From Nocardia exalbida NBRC 100660 (GTDB lineage: Bacteria > Actinomycetota > Actinomycetes > Mycobacteriales > Mycobacteriaceae): a stretch of DNA of 64,000 bases. Each line of letters starts with the position of its first letter. Position 1 is the stretch's first letter. This document shows positions 56,209 through 64,000 of this stretch, in pieces. The notes under the pieces are model-generated. The model was not told the DNA's origin. It saw nothing but the letters and a program-made list of their open reading frames with translations, and made no database searches. The stretch lies in assembly GCF_000308575.1 (NCBI RefSeq), contig NZ_BAFZ01000119.1, positions 186,001 to 250,000 on the forward strand, written 5' to 3'. The position numbers and the translations under genes were made by a program.

Positions 56209-56618
56209 GAACGCTGTTCATGTTGGCGGATAAATCGGCTTTGGAGTGGGTCCTACGCGACGCGGTCGCGGCCACCGACTTCGCCGAAGTGACCAGCGCG
56301 CCTGGCGCACTTGTGGCGGGTTGTCATCTCACCGCTCTCGAGATCGGCTACGCGGCCCGATCTCATGCCGACTACATCGCCAAGATCGCCGGTCAGAAGG
56401 CGTTGGTCTGGCTTCCGGTCACAGAAGAAGCGATGGACCGGGCCTTGGAGGTCCAGGGTCTTCTCGCTGCCCGCGGCGCCCATCGCCTGCCGATCCCCGA
56501 TCTGATCCTTTCGGCCACCGCCGAGGTGCACGGGGCAACTGTCCTGCATGTCGACAGTGATTATCAGACGATCGCGAACATCACCGGTCAGCCGCATCGG
56601 CGACTCGAGACGAGCTGA
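56199..56618 (+). CDS. vapC: VapC-type PIN-domain toxin
   Basis: 139 residues with the PIN ribonuclease acidic set: Asp in LADKSALEW, Glu in LTALEIGYAARS, and Asp in LPIPDLILSATAEVHG with a further Asp in HVDSDYQTI. VapC toxins cleave specific tRNAs or rRNA when freed from VapB. The start is uncertain: TTG 56199 overlaps vapB but lies one base from AAGGAG; CTG 56205 has better spacing; ATG 56220 would begin just two residues before the catalytic Asp. Confidence 0.85.
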   Translation: MALRTLFMLADKSALEWVLRDAVAATDFAEVTSAPGALVAGCHLTALEIGYAARSHADYIAKIAGQKALVWLPVTEEAMDRALEVQGLLAARGAHRLPIPDLILSATAEVHGATVLHVDSDYQTIANITGQPHRRLETS

Positions 56619-56678
56619 CCTGGTCACCGGCCAGTGCGGCCGCAGCGGGAAGGCAGCTGAGTACGCGCCGAGGCCGGT

Positions 56679-56706
56679 GCCGGGCCGAGCGAAGTGGCGG
56701 CCCGGC
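56679..56706. terminator. Hairpin between vapC and the acyl-CoA dehydrogenase gene
   Basis: GCCGGGCC (56679-56686) pairs perfectly with GGCCCGGC (56699-56706) around a 12-base loop in the convergent gap. No U-run; moderate support. Confidence 0.45.
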
Positions 56707-56717
56707 CCGGCGACGAA

Positions 56718-57866
56718 CTACGGCCGAGTGAGCGCGGCGTATCGGGCGAGATGTTCGTCGGTGGAGCCGAATTCGTGCTCGACCACGGTGAGCCGCTTGA
56801 AGTAGTGGCCGATGGCCAGCTCTTCGGTCATGCCCATCGCACCGTGCAGTTGCACCGCGTTCTGTCCGATGAAACGCGCCGCCCTGGCGACGGTGACCTT
56901 CGCCGCCGAGACGGCGCGTGCGCGGTCGTCGGCGGGCGCCCGCAGCGAGTGGACGGCCAGATGTACTGCCGCCACGGCTTGTTCGAGTTCGATGTACATA
57001 TCGACCATGCGGTGCTGCAACGCCTGGAAACTGCCGATCGGCTGACCGAACTGCTCGCGCTGTTTGGCGTAGTCGATGGTGTCGGCGAGCACCTTGCGCA
57101 TGCAGCCGACCGCCTCGGCGCAGATCGCCGCGGTGGCCTCCGCGATGGTCGGCTCGATGACGGTCCAGCCGTCCGACTCCGTGCCCAGCAACGCGTCGGC
57201 GGGCAGGCGCAGGCCGGTGAACACGAGATCGGACGCGGTCCGGTCGTCGATGGTGCGGTAGGAATGCACCTCCACTCCGGCCGGTGGATCGGACGCGTCG
57301 AATTCGAGCCGGAACAGCGAGATGCCCGCCTTGTCGCGCCGTTCACCGGAGGTGCGCGCGGTGATCAGCAGATCGGTGGCCAGCGGGGCGCCGGTCACCA
57401 CGGTCTTCGCGCCGTCGAGCATCCAGGCGTCGCCGTCGCGGCGGGCTGTGGTCGATACGTCGTGCAGCGCGTGCCCCGACGTCGGTTCCAGCGCGGCGAA
57501 CGCGATGAGCGCGTCACCGGACACGATCCGGCGCAGCACGGCGTCGGCCTGCTCCCCGCCGGACCGCTCGAGCAGTCCGGCGCCGATCACGACGGTGTCC
57601 ACGAACGGCTCGACCACCAGTGCCCGGCCGAGCTCCTCGGCGATCACCATGAGTTCGACGGGGCCGCCGCCGGTGCCGTCCACCCGCTCGGGCAGCGTCG
57701 CGCCGAGAATGCCCAGTTCGTCGGCGAATCCGCGCCAGACGGCGGGCTGCCAGCCCGACTCCGATTTCGCCGCGGCGCGGCTCTTCTCCAAGTCGTAGCG
57801 GGCGCCGAGGTATCCGGCGATCGCGGAGCGGAGCATTTCCTGCTCGTCGGTAAGCGTGAAGTCCAT
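56718..57866 (-). CDS. Acyl-CoA dehydrogenase, small-subunit type
   Basis: 382 residues of the ACAD fold with all three domains, including GAKTVVTGAPLATDLLITAR and QREQFGQPIGSFQALQHRMVDMY. The C-terminal position that normally reads YEGT is FGST, so the usual catalytic Glu is absent. ATG 57866 overlaps the stop of the second ACAD gene (TGATG). In mycolata such adjacent pairs form alpha2-beta2 enzymes in steroid side-chain oxidation in which only one subunit is catalytic. This protein is likely the non-catalytic partner. Steroid or other CoA-ester substrate is not determined. Confidence 0.85.
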   Translation of the reverse strand: MDFTLTDEQEMLRSAIAGYLGARYDLEKSRAAAKSESGWQPAVWRGFADELGILGATLPERVDGTGGGPVELMVIAEELGRALVVEPFVDTVVIGAGLLERSGGEQADAVLRRIVSGDALIAFAALEPTSGHALHDVSTTARRDGDAWMLDGAKTVVTGAPLATDLLITARTSGERRDKAGISLFRLEFDASDPPAGVEVHSYRTIDDRTASDLVFTGLRLPADALLGTESDGWTVIEPTIAEATAAICAEAVGCMRKVLADTIDYAKQREQFGQPIGSFQALQHRMVDMYIELEQAVAAVHLAVHSLRAPADDRARAVSAAKVTVARAARFIGQNAVQLHGAMGMTEELAIGHYFKRLTVVEHEFGSTDEHLARYAALTRP

Positions 57867-59095
57867 CAGAGCCCCAATGCTGCTTTGGCGAGGATGTTTC
57901 GCTGAATCTCGTTGCTGCCCGCGTAGATCGAGCCCGCTCGGTCGTTGAAGTACTTCAGCGGCGCGACGGCCTGCCAGTCCGCGCCGCTGTGGTAGCCGTC
58001 GGCAGGCGGCGTGAACTGGGCGATCGGCCCGCCCGGCTGGGTGGCGTGCGGCTGGTAGACGCGACCGCGCGGTCCCGCGGCTTCCAGCGCCAGCTCGGTG
58101 AGCTTCTGGCTGAGTTCGGTGCCGAGGATCTTGAGTATGGAGGACGCGGGCCCCGGATTCTTGCCTTGCGCCATCGCGGAGAGCGTGCGGTATTCGAGGA
58201 CTTCGAGCACCTCGGTGCGGATTCGCAGGTCCGCCAGCTTCGCCGCGAACGCGCGGTCGTCGATCAGCGGGTTGCCGTCCGGGCCGGGCTGCTGCGCGGC
58301 ATTGACGGCGATGTCCTGGGCCATGACCTGGAGCCACGGCGCCGCCGCTCCGCCGCGCTCGTGCACCAGCAGATACTTCGCGACGGTCCACCCGTCATCG
58401 ATCCGGCCGAGCACATTGGTCTTGGGCACCCGCACGTTGTCGAAGAAGACCTGGTTCTGCACCTGCTCACCCGAGGTCATCACCAACGGCCGGATCTCGA
58501 TGCCCGGCGCGGTCATGTCGATCAGCAGGAATGTGATGCCCTGCTGCTTCTTACCCGTGCGTGAGGTGCGCACCAGGCAGAAGATCCAATTCGCCTCTGT
58601 AGCGTGGGTGGTCCAGATCTTGCTGCCGGTGCACACGAAATCCTCGCCGTCGTCGACGGCGGCCATGGACAGCGCGGCCAGGTCGGATCCGGCCTCGGGC
58701 TCGGAGTAGCCCTGGCAGAAGAAGACCTCGCCGGTGAGGATGCGCGGCAGGTAGAACGCCTTCTGCTCCTCGGTGCCGAACGCGATGATCGCGGGCGCCA
58801 CCATCCTGATGCCCATCGGCGACAGCGCGGGCGCGCCGGCCAGCGCCGATTCCCGCTGGAAGATGTAGTGCTGGGTCAGGCTCCAGTCGCATCCGCCGTG
58901 TTCCACCGGCCAGGCGGGCGCCGCCCAGCCGCGCTCATGGAGGATGTGCTGCCATTCCATGCTCGCCTCGTGGTCGGGATACACGCTCGTCGCCAAGCGC
59001 CCGGCCCGCCGCAATTCCGGCGTCAGCTTCGCGGCGAGGAATTCCCGCACCTCGTCCCGAAACGCCAGATCCCCCGCTGACCAGTCGTAATCCAT
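57866..59095 (-). CDS. Acyl-CoA dehydrogenase, catalytic-subunit type
   Basis: 409 residues. FAD/substrate motifs CQGYSEPEAGSDLAAL, GSKIWTTHA and the C-terminal SIYAGSNEIQRNI are clear. The position of the medium-chain-type catalytic Glu (YEG) is Ala here. A Glu is present at residue 246 in KYLLVHERGG, which matches the base reported in steroid ACAD subunits such as ChsE4. ATG 59095 follows GGGAGGG. It is first in a two-gene unit with the smaller ACAD, which starts on its stop codon. Confidence 0.87.
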   Translation of the reverse strand: MDYDWSAGDLAFRDEVREFLAAKLTPELRRAGRLATSVYPDHEASMEWQHILHERGWAAPAWPVEHGGCDWSLTQHYIFQRESALAGAPALSPMGIRMVAPAIIAFGTEEQKAFYLPRILTGEVFFCQGYSEPEAGSDLAALSMAAVDDGEDFVCTGSKIWTTHATEANWIFCLVRTSRTGKKQQGITFLLIDMTAPGIEIRPLVMTSGEQVQNQVFFDNVRVPKTNVLGRIDDGWTVAKYLLVHERGGAAAPWLQVMAQDIAVNAAQQPGPDGNPLIDDRAFAAKLADLRIRTEVLEVLEYRTLSAMAQGKNPGPASSILKILGTELSQKLTELALEAAGPRGRVYQPHATQPGGPIAQFTPPADGYHSGADWQAVAPLKYFNDRAGSIYAGSNEIQRNILAKAALGL

Positions 59096-59290
59096 CTGCC
59101 CTCCCAGAGGGTGTGCACCGTTGCTTCCGTGGCGAATATCCCGCCACCACGAGACAGAATGTACGGCCGCTTCTCTCAGCGAGTCAAACTGACGTCACAC
59201 GCCCGCAGATTCCCGGCGCAGGCGTGCCGACCGCCGCCGGCAGCCGGGCCCGCATCACGGACCCGGCTACCGATGGGCACACCTGGAGCA

Positions 59291-59752
59291 TCAGCCGCAG
59301 GAACTCGGTTCACCGATCTTGACCACCGACAACACCGCCTCGCCTTCGCCGATCAACGATCCCGGCGCGGGCGCCTGCGCCACCACGATCCAGTTCCGGT
59401 CCATTACCTGCATGCGCCCCTTCCCGGTCGCGTCCTTGGATCGGGAGAAGAAGACACCGGCCGCCTGGATCGTGTCCTGCGCATCCTGCAAGTTCATGCA
59501 CACGACGTTCGGCATAGGGGCACGGGAAACAGCCGGTTGCGAGGCCTGCGCAGGAGGAGGCATCGATGCCGCGGGAGCGGCAGGCGCCGCCGGGGCAGGC
59601 ACCGTTGCAGTGGATGTCGACGAGGCGATCACAGCGCTTCGACCGGCCGGAGTCGCGGAGGTTCGTTGCGACGTCGAGTGGTCCTTGCCGTTATCTCCGA
59701 CAGCACTGCCGATCGCGCCCAGGGCCAGCAGGCCGCCTAGGACGGCCGCCAC
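59291..59752 (-). CDS. PASTA-like exported or membrane protein
   Basis: 153 residues from GTG 59752: a hydrophobic segment at the very start, an Ala/Pro/Ser/Thr linker, and a C-terminal PASTA-like domain (MPNVVCMNLQDAQDTIQAAG, then APAPGSLIGEGEAVLSVVKIG) with two Cys. PASTA domains bind cell-wall muropeptides or beta-lactams in kinases and penicillin-binding proteins. The start is doubtful: the frame continues upstream through QQPWKKRTPLWVWV, which supplies the basic residues a membrane anchor needs, but no ATG/GTG/TTG lies between the upstream stop (59828) and GTG 59752. See findings. Confidence 0.7.
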   Translation of the reverse strand: MAAVLGGLLALGAIGSAVGDNGKDHSTSQRTSATPAGRSAVIASSTSTATVPAPAAPAAPAASMPPPAQASQPAVSRAPMPNVVCMNLQDAQDTIQAAGVFFSRSKDATGKGRMQVMDRNWIVVAQAPAPGSLIGEGEAVLSVVKIGEPSSCG

Positions 59753-59827
59753 CCATACCCACAGCGGCGTCCGCTTCTTCCATGGCTGCTGCCCGGTAGA
59801 TCGGCGGTGGCGGGCAGGGTCAAGCGG

Positions 59828-60367
59828 TCAACAGTCCTCGAAGAAGGCTTTCGCGAAGCCCACGGATTGGTAGGCGTAGTCGTAAGCCCAACGGGGGAGG
59901 GAGAGGTCGGGTTCGGGGTCGGCGAAGAGGAGTTCTCCGTCCCAGCACCTCCGCAGGATGTAGCGGGCGCGGGAGATGTGCGGAGTAAAGGTGACGACGA
60001 TGACTCGGCGCCAGTTGTTGGCGCGGGCGAGGCGGGCCAATTCACGGCCCTCGCCGCGAGTGGTGCGCGGCGACGGGTCGAAGCACAGGACCTCGAAGCT
60101 GTAGCCGCCGTGGCAGATCCGGTTCAGCACGGCGCTGTTCTCGTAGGGATCGGAGAACAGCACGCGCGGCGCGTACCCCTCGCGCGCCAGGCGCAGGCCC
60201 AACTGTTCACGGCCGTCGTGCGCCCCGCCCAAGACGAGAACGGCATCCGCCGGAGCGGGCGGGTCGGTGCGCGGACGCACGTACACCGGCCACAGCGCGA
60301 CCGTCGCGACGACCACCGCCAGACCGGCGCCGAGCACGGTCCAGGCCCATCGATGACGTCGCACCAC
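59828..60367 (-). CDS. YdcF/DUF218 family membrane-anchored protein
   Basis: 179 residues. One membrane helix (~8-27) precedes a DUF218 domain with DAVLVLGGAHDGREQLGLRLA (nucleotide-like binding loop), VLFSDPYENSAVL, TTRGEGRELARLA and VIVVTFTPHISRARYI. E. coli relatives (YdcF, ElyC, SanA) act at the envelope on polysaccharide intermediates; the exact reaction is not settled. GTG 60367 (or 60364) gives a normal N-terminus; a much longer reading frame exists upstream but lacks family similarity. The PASTA gene follows in the same direction. Confidence 0.8.
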   Translation of the reverse strand: MVRRHRWAWTVLGAGLAVVVATVALWPVYVRPRTDPPAPADAVLVLGGAHDGREQLGLRLAREGYAPRVLFSDPYENSAVLNRICHGGYSFEVLCFDPSPRTTRGEGRELARLARANNWRRVIVVTFTPHISRARYILRRCWDGELLFADPEPDLSLPRWAYDYAYQSVGFAKAFFEDC

Positions 60368-60509
60368 GCCGATGCTAGCGAAGCCACGACGACCGTTGCG
60401 CCAGGTCAGGGCACCCGCTCCGGCGCCGTCGCCGCATGTACATCTGCTGTTGCCCCGACCCTTGCCTCGCTGACGTGGCGTGGCCACCGGCGGGGCTTAC
60501 CAATCGATC

Positions 60510-61832
60510 ATGCGATGCACAGTCTTCGGAACCGGGTATCTCGGGGCCACGCACGCGGCGTGCATGGCCGAACTCGGGCACGACGTCATCGGAGTGGACG
60601 TGGACCCGGGCAAGGTCGCGAAGCTGTCCGACGGAGTGGTGCCGTTCTACGAACCGGGCCTGGAGGGTGTGCTGCGCCGCAACCTCGATGCGGGCCGCCT
60701 GCGGTTCACCACCTCCTACGCCGAGGCGGCGGCGCACGCGGAGGTGCACTTCCTCGGCGTGGGCACCCCGCAGAAGAAGGGTGAGTACGCTGCCGACCTG
60801 AAGTACGTGCACGCGGTGGTGGACACGCTCGCCCCGCTGCTGGAGCGCCCCTCGGTGATCATCGGCAAGTCCACGGTCCCGGTCGGCACGGCGGCCGCGC
60901 TCGGATCACGCGCCCGGGCACTGAGTTCCGCCGACATCGAGGTGGCGTGGAATCCGGAGTTCCTCCGGGAAGGCTTCGCGGTCAAGGACACCTTGCGGCC
61001 GGACCGGCTGGTTCTCGGCGTCGACCGGGAACGCGCCGCCGCCGGATGGGTGGAGGACCTGGTACGCGAGATATACGCCGACCTGATCACCGCCGAGGTG
61101 CCGTTCTTGCTGACCGACCTGGCCACAGCGGAATTGGTGAAGGTTTCGGCGAACGCCTTCCTGGCGACGAAGATTTCGTTCATCAACGCGGTGTCGGAGG
61201 TGTGCGAAGCGACCGGCGCCGACGTGACGATGCTGGCCGACGCGCTCGGCTACGACGCGCGCATCGGCCGCCGATTCCTCAACGCGGGCCTCGGCTTCGG
61301 CGGCGGGTGTCTGCCGAAGGACATCCGCGCGTTCATGGCCCGCTCCGGTGAGCTCGGCGCCGATCACGCCGTCGCCTTCCTGCGCGAGGTGGACAACATC
61401 AATATGCGCCGCCGTACCAAGGTGGTCGACATGGCCGCCCGTGCCTGCGGCGGCTCGCTGCTCGGGGCCAACGTCGCGGTGCTCGGCGCGGCTTTCAAAC
61501 CGGAATCCGACGACGTGCGCGACTCCCCCGCGCTGAATGTGGCCGGCATGATCCAGCTGCACGGGGCGGTGGTGACCGTCTACGACCCCAAGGCGCTGGA
61601 GAATTCGCGGCGCGTGTTCCCCACCCTGAACTACGCGACCTCGGTCGCCGAGGCGTGCGAACGCGCCGACGTGGTGCTCGTGCTCACCGAGTGGGACGAA
61701 TTCACCGCCCTGCGCCCGCGGGATCTGGAGGGCGTGGTGCGCGCCCGCTCGATCATCGACGGCCGGAACTGTCTCAATCGTGCCACCTGGAGAGCAGCCG
61801 GATGGGTGTACGCGGGACTCGGCACACCGTAG
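60510..61832 (+). CDS. ugd: UDP-glucose 6-dehydrogenase
   Basis: 440 residues. It oxidises UDP-glucose twice with NAD to UDP-glucuronate. Motifs: Rossmann loop FGTGYLGATHAACMAELGH, GVGTPQKKGEYAADL, IGKSTVPVGTA, NPEFLREGFAV, and the catalytic Cys in GLGFGGGCLPKDIRAF; the C-terminal domain has LGAAFKPESDDVRDSPA. ATG 60510 sits at the start of the Rossmann strand. M. tuberculosis Rv0322 (udgA) is the likely orthologue. UDP-glucuronate feeds envelope polysaccharides or glycolipids. Confidence 0.94.
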   Translation: MRCTVFGTGYLGATHAACMAELGHDVIGVDVDPGKVAKLSDGVVPFYEPGLEGVLRRNLDAGRLRFTTSYAEAAAHAEVHFLGVGTPQKKGEYAADLKYVHAVVDTLAPLLERPSVIIGKSTVPVGTAAALGSRARALSSADIEVAWNPEFLREGFAVKDTLRPDRLVLGVDRERAAAGWVEDLVREIYADLITAEVPFLLTDLATAELVKVSANAFLATKISFINAVSEVCEATGADVTMLADALGYDARIGRRFLNAGLGFGGGCLPKDIRAFMARSGELGADHAVAFLREVDNINMRRRTKVVDMAARACGGSLLGANVAVLGAAFKPESDDVRDSPALNVAGMIQLHGAVVTVYDPKALENSRRVFPTLNYATSVAEACERADVVLVLTEWDEFTALRPRDLEGVVRARSIIDGRNCLNRATWRAAGWVYAGLGTP

Positions 61833-61982
61833 AGTTGCGGGGCGAGGCGGGCTACTGCCAGACAGATGACCAGTCCGCCCTAAGCACAGCTGATCGCCGG
61901 CGGTAGGGTCCGTCCAGCGGGCCTCCGCCGACGGACGGCGCAGGCTCGCATGTCGTGCAGTGTGAAACGAGATGGGCAGCTG

Positions 61983-63290
61983 ATGAGTTCGGTACTGGGA
62001 GTTTCGGTGGGGGCCGGCGCTGTCCGTATGGCGCGACCACACGCCGACAACCCACACGGACATGTCTCCCCACATTCCTTCGATCTGCAGACCATTGCGG
62101 TTGTCGACCAGAGCGTGGAAGAGCTGGCTGCCGAAGCCATCGGCGTCACCCTGGAAGCCACGCCGGGGATCGGCGCCACCGCGATCGCCTACCGCAGTGA
62201 GCAGCACGCCCGCGCCATTCGCGCGGCCATGGCGCGTCAGCAGCTGACCAATTACGAACTCGTGCCGGAGATCGCGGCGGCACTCGAGTTCGCGCAGGCC
62301 ACCGGCGATATCCGGGGCATCTCCTCGCTGGTCGTCTACGACCTGGGCAGCTCGGGCCTGACGGTGAGCGTGGTCGACACCCACTCCCGCGAGGTGCGCC
62401 ACAGCGAGCGCACCAGCGACATCAGCGGTGACTATCTCGACTCGTTGATTCGGGAGCAGCAGATCGCCTCCGGGCGGATCGCGCATCCGCCGAACGCCGC
62501 GGGCCTGGCCGCCCTGGACGCGCTGTGCCGGGAGGCGAAGGAGCAGCTGACCAGCAACACCGCGGTGGCGCTGCCGAGCGAGCAGGGGCTGGTCCTGCTC
62601 GCGCAGGAGAACTTCGAATCGTTGATCATGCTGGCGATCGAGTCATCGGCGCGGATGGCACGCGACGTGATCGTGCGCTCGGACCGCCCCGTGCACGGTG
62701 TGCTGGCCATCGGCGGTTGCGCCCGGATCCCGTTGGTGGCCAAGGTGCTCGAACGCTGGATGGGCGTGCCCGTCATCGTGCCGGACAGCCCGGAGACCGT
62801 GATGGCCCGCGGCGCCGCGCTGCTGGCCAGACCGGTGCGCAAGGAGACTCCCGCCGCGAGCGCCGCGCTGGACGACGAGCTGTCGCCCGCCTGGTTGGCC
62901 GCCCCCGCCCAGCGGGGCAGACGCGAGATCAGCGGGGCCGTACTGACGGTCAGCGCGCTGGCCGTGGTCGCCGCGATCGGCCTCGGCCTCGGCTACGGAC
63001 CGCAGGTGCTGGAACGGGATTCGCACACCAGCGAGGGCTCGCCGTCGTTATCGCCGACCACCGCACCGCGCACGACCAGCTTGGATCCACAGATCGCCGT
63101 CGCGCCGGGTACCACGGAGTCGCCCGCCCACGAGTCGGTCGCCGCGCCGCCGCCGAACCGGCGCCAGACCACCAGCGAGGCGCCGCCGACGCCCGGCCCG
63201 AACACCATCGTGGTGCCCGGCCTTCCGCCGATCGTGGTCCCCACGATCCCGCCGGAGGTCTTCCCCTTCCCTCCCCCACCGCCACGCTGA
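61983..63290 (+). CDS. Third membrane-anchored Hsp70-like protein
   Basis: 435 residues, same plan as the protein at 41979: an actin-like domain (~1-285), basic stretch, one membrane helix (~318-341) and a Thr/Pro-rich exported tail (~345-435). Phosphate-2 VVYDLGSSGLTVSVV (~117-131) and adenosine motif GVLAIGGCARIPLVAKVLER are present. The N-terminal subdomain is shortened: after VLGVSVGAGAVRMAR the frame runs into ~30 residues and then the subdomain containing IAYRSEQHARAIRAA. ATG 61983 is fixed by the first beta strand. No chaperone substrate domain. Function unknown. Confidence 0.83.
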   Translation: MSSVLGVSVGAGAVRMARPHADNPHGHVSPHSFDLQTIAVVDQSVEELAAEAIGVTLEATPGIGATAIAYRSEQHARAIRAAMARQQLTNYELVPEIAAALEFAQATGDIRGISSLVVYDLGSSGLTVSVVDTHSREVRHSERTSDISGDYLDSLIREQQIASGRIAHPPNAAGLAALDALCREAKEQLTSNTAVALPSEQGLVLLAQENFESLIMLAIESSARMARDVIVRSDRPVHGVLAIGGCARIPLVAKVLERWMGVPVIVPDSPETVMARGAALLARPVRKETPAASAALDDELSPAWLAAPAQRGRREISGAVLTVSALAVVAAIGLGLGYGPQVLERDSHTSEGSPSLSPTTAPRTTSLDPQIAVAPGTTESPAHESVAAPPPNRRQTTSEAPPTPGPNTIVVPGLPPIVVPTIPPEVFPFPPPPPR

Positions 63291-63360
63291 GCGAGCGATC
63301 GCGCGACCGAGGGCACCGTGAAATCAGACACTGACGTGCCGGACGCGGGGGCGGTGACGT

Positions 63361-64000
63361 TCAGGCCCTGGCGTGCCGGGCTCGGCGCGGACGCGGGGGC
63401 GGTGTGGGCTCTTTGGCCTTGAACGGCCGGGCCAGCAGCACCGCGATGCCCGTGGTCAACGGCACCGACAACGCCAGCGCGATACCGCCGACCGCCGAGC
63501 GCGCGATCTCGATGGCCACCGCGTCACCGGTCAGCACGTCGCGGATCGACCGTCCCGCCACGCTGAACAGCAGCAGCAGCGGCAGCGCCCCACCGGCGTA
63601 GGCCAGCACCAGCGTGTAGACGGTGCTGGCGATGTGGTCGCGCCCCACGCGCATGGCGGCGGCGAAAACCTCGCGCCGGGAGGCCGATTCGTCGAGGGCG
63701 GCCAGCTCGAACGCGGCCGACGCCTGCGTGATCGTCACGTCGTTGAGCACACCGAGCGAACCGATGATGAACCCGGCCAGCAGCAGGCCGGTGATGCTGA
63801 CGTGCTCGATGTAGGTCGCGACGTTCGTGTTCTGTTCCTCGGAAAGCCCGGTCAGATGGGTGATCTCGATGGTGAGCCAGGACAGCGCGGCGGCGAGCAG
63901 CATCGAGGTCAGCGTGCCCAGCAGCGCCGAACTGGTGCGCAGGTTCACCCCGTGGGCCAGATACAGCACCGCGTAGAGGATCAGGGAGCCCGCGACCAAC
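63361..64000 (-). CDS. YibE/F family membrane protein (5' end outside window)
   Basis: At least 212 residues; the gene enters from beyond base 64000. At least five membrane helices are seen. The YibE/F signature appears in GLSEEQNTNVATYIEH, GLLLAGFIIGSLGVLNDVTITQASAAFEL and RVGRDHIASTVYTLVLAYAGGALPLLLL, and a basic Pro/Arg tail closes it. Firmicute and actinobacterial members are multipass proteins of unknown function. It is convergent with the Hsp70-like gene. Only the C-terminal portion can be judged. Confidence 0.85.
   Translation of the reverse strand, partial: LVAGSLILYAVLYLAHGVNLRTSSALLGTLTSMLLAAALSWLTIEITHLTGLSEEQNTNVATYIEHVSITGLLLAGFIIGSLGVLNDVTITQASAAFELAALDESASRREVFAAAMRVGRDHIASTVYTLVLAYAGGALPLLLLFSVAGRSIRDVLTGDAVAIEIARSAVGGIALALSVPLTTGIAVLLARPFKAKEPTPPPRPRRARHARA

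Overview
The window is high-GC actinobacterial chromosome. Gene content and order point to a mycolic-acid actinomycete, most probably Nocardia: a fused HadA/HadB dehydratase, an iniB-iniA-iniC locus, an HspR-controlled dnaK-grpE-dnaJ operon and exported S1 peptidases. Much of it matches, from memory and not by search, the Mycobacterium tuberculosis interval from about Rv0322 to Rv0385 (udgA, Rv0338c, Rv0339c, iniBAC, dnaK-grpE-dnaJ-hspR, fba, dedA, Rv0365c, a SpoU methyltransferase, pyrE, Rv0383c, clpB, an Rv0385-type globin reductase). It therefore reads as conserved backbone with local insertions, not as an island.

Layout. Bases 1-190 hold no gene I can support. From 0.2 to 7.7 kb lie a Pro/Ala-rich membrane protein, HadAB, a secreted DUF4185 protein, two small Excalibur-domain proteins and an EmbR-like SARP/FHA regulator. 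From 7.7 to 14.2 kb: fba, two DedA proteins, a GH76-type hydrolase, a SpoU methyltransferase, small membrane proteins and a Uma2 nuclease. From 14.2 to 22.1 kb, mostly minus strand: a YhhN protein, a FabH-type synthase, an SDR, pyrE, two envelope proteins and clpB. From 22.4 to 28.0 kb are redox genes: a quinone reductase, an LLM oxidoreductase, two globin-reductase fusions and a stand-alone reductase. From 28.5 to 32.6 kb is the dnaK operon, then a Zn-dehydrogenase and an EndoIII-like protein.

From 34.9 to 47.5 kb is the most interesting part. The iniBAC operon reads leftwards (a very large repetitive IniB and two dynamin-like GTPases). Reading rightwards are a membrane-anchored Hsp70-like ATPase, an IniR-like LuxR ATPase and a second, degenerate Hsp70-like protein. 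The two arms share a 305-base region containing three inverted repeats. A third Hsp70-like protein of the same plan lies at 62.0 kb.

From 47.6 to 64.0 kb are two S1 peptidases, an NRDE protein, a secreted glycine-zipper protein, the Rv0338c-like Fe-S reductase with a repeat-rich tail, a VapBC module, an acyl-CoA dehydrogenase pair, a PASTA-like protein, a YdcF protein, UDP-glucose dehydrogenase, the third Hsp70-like protein and a truncated YibE/F membrane protein.

Two regulatory circuits can be read directly. HspR, encoded in the dnaK operon, has HAIR operators upstream of both dnaK and clpB. IniR is expected to act on the shared iniB/Hsp70 region. A perfect CRP-type palindrome and a second inverted repeat precede the Fe-S reductase, and VapBC carries its own operator palindrome.
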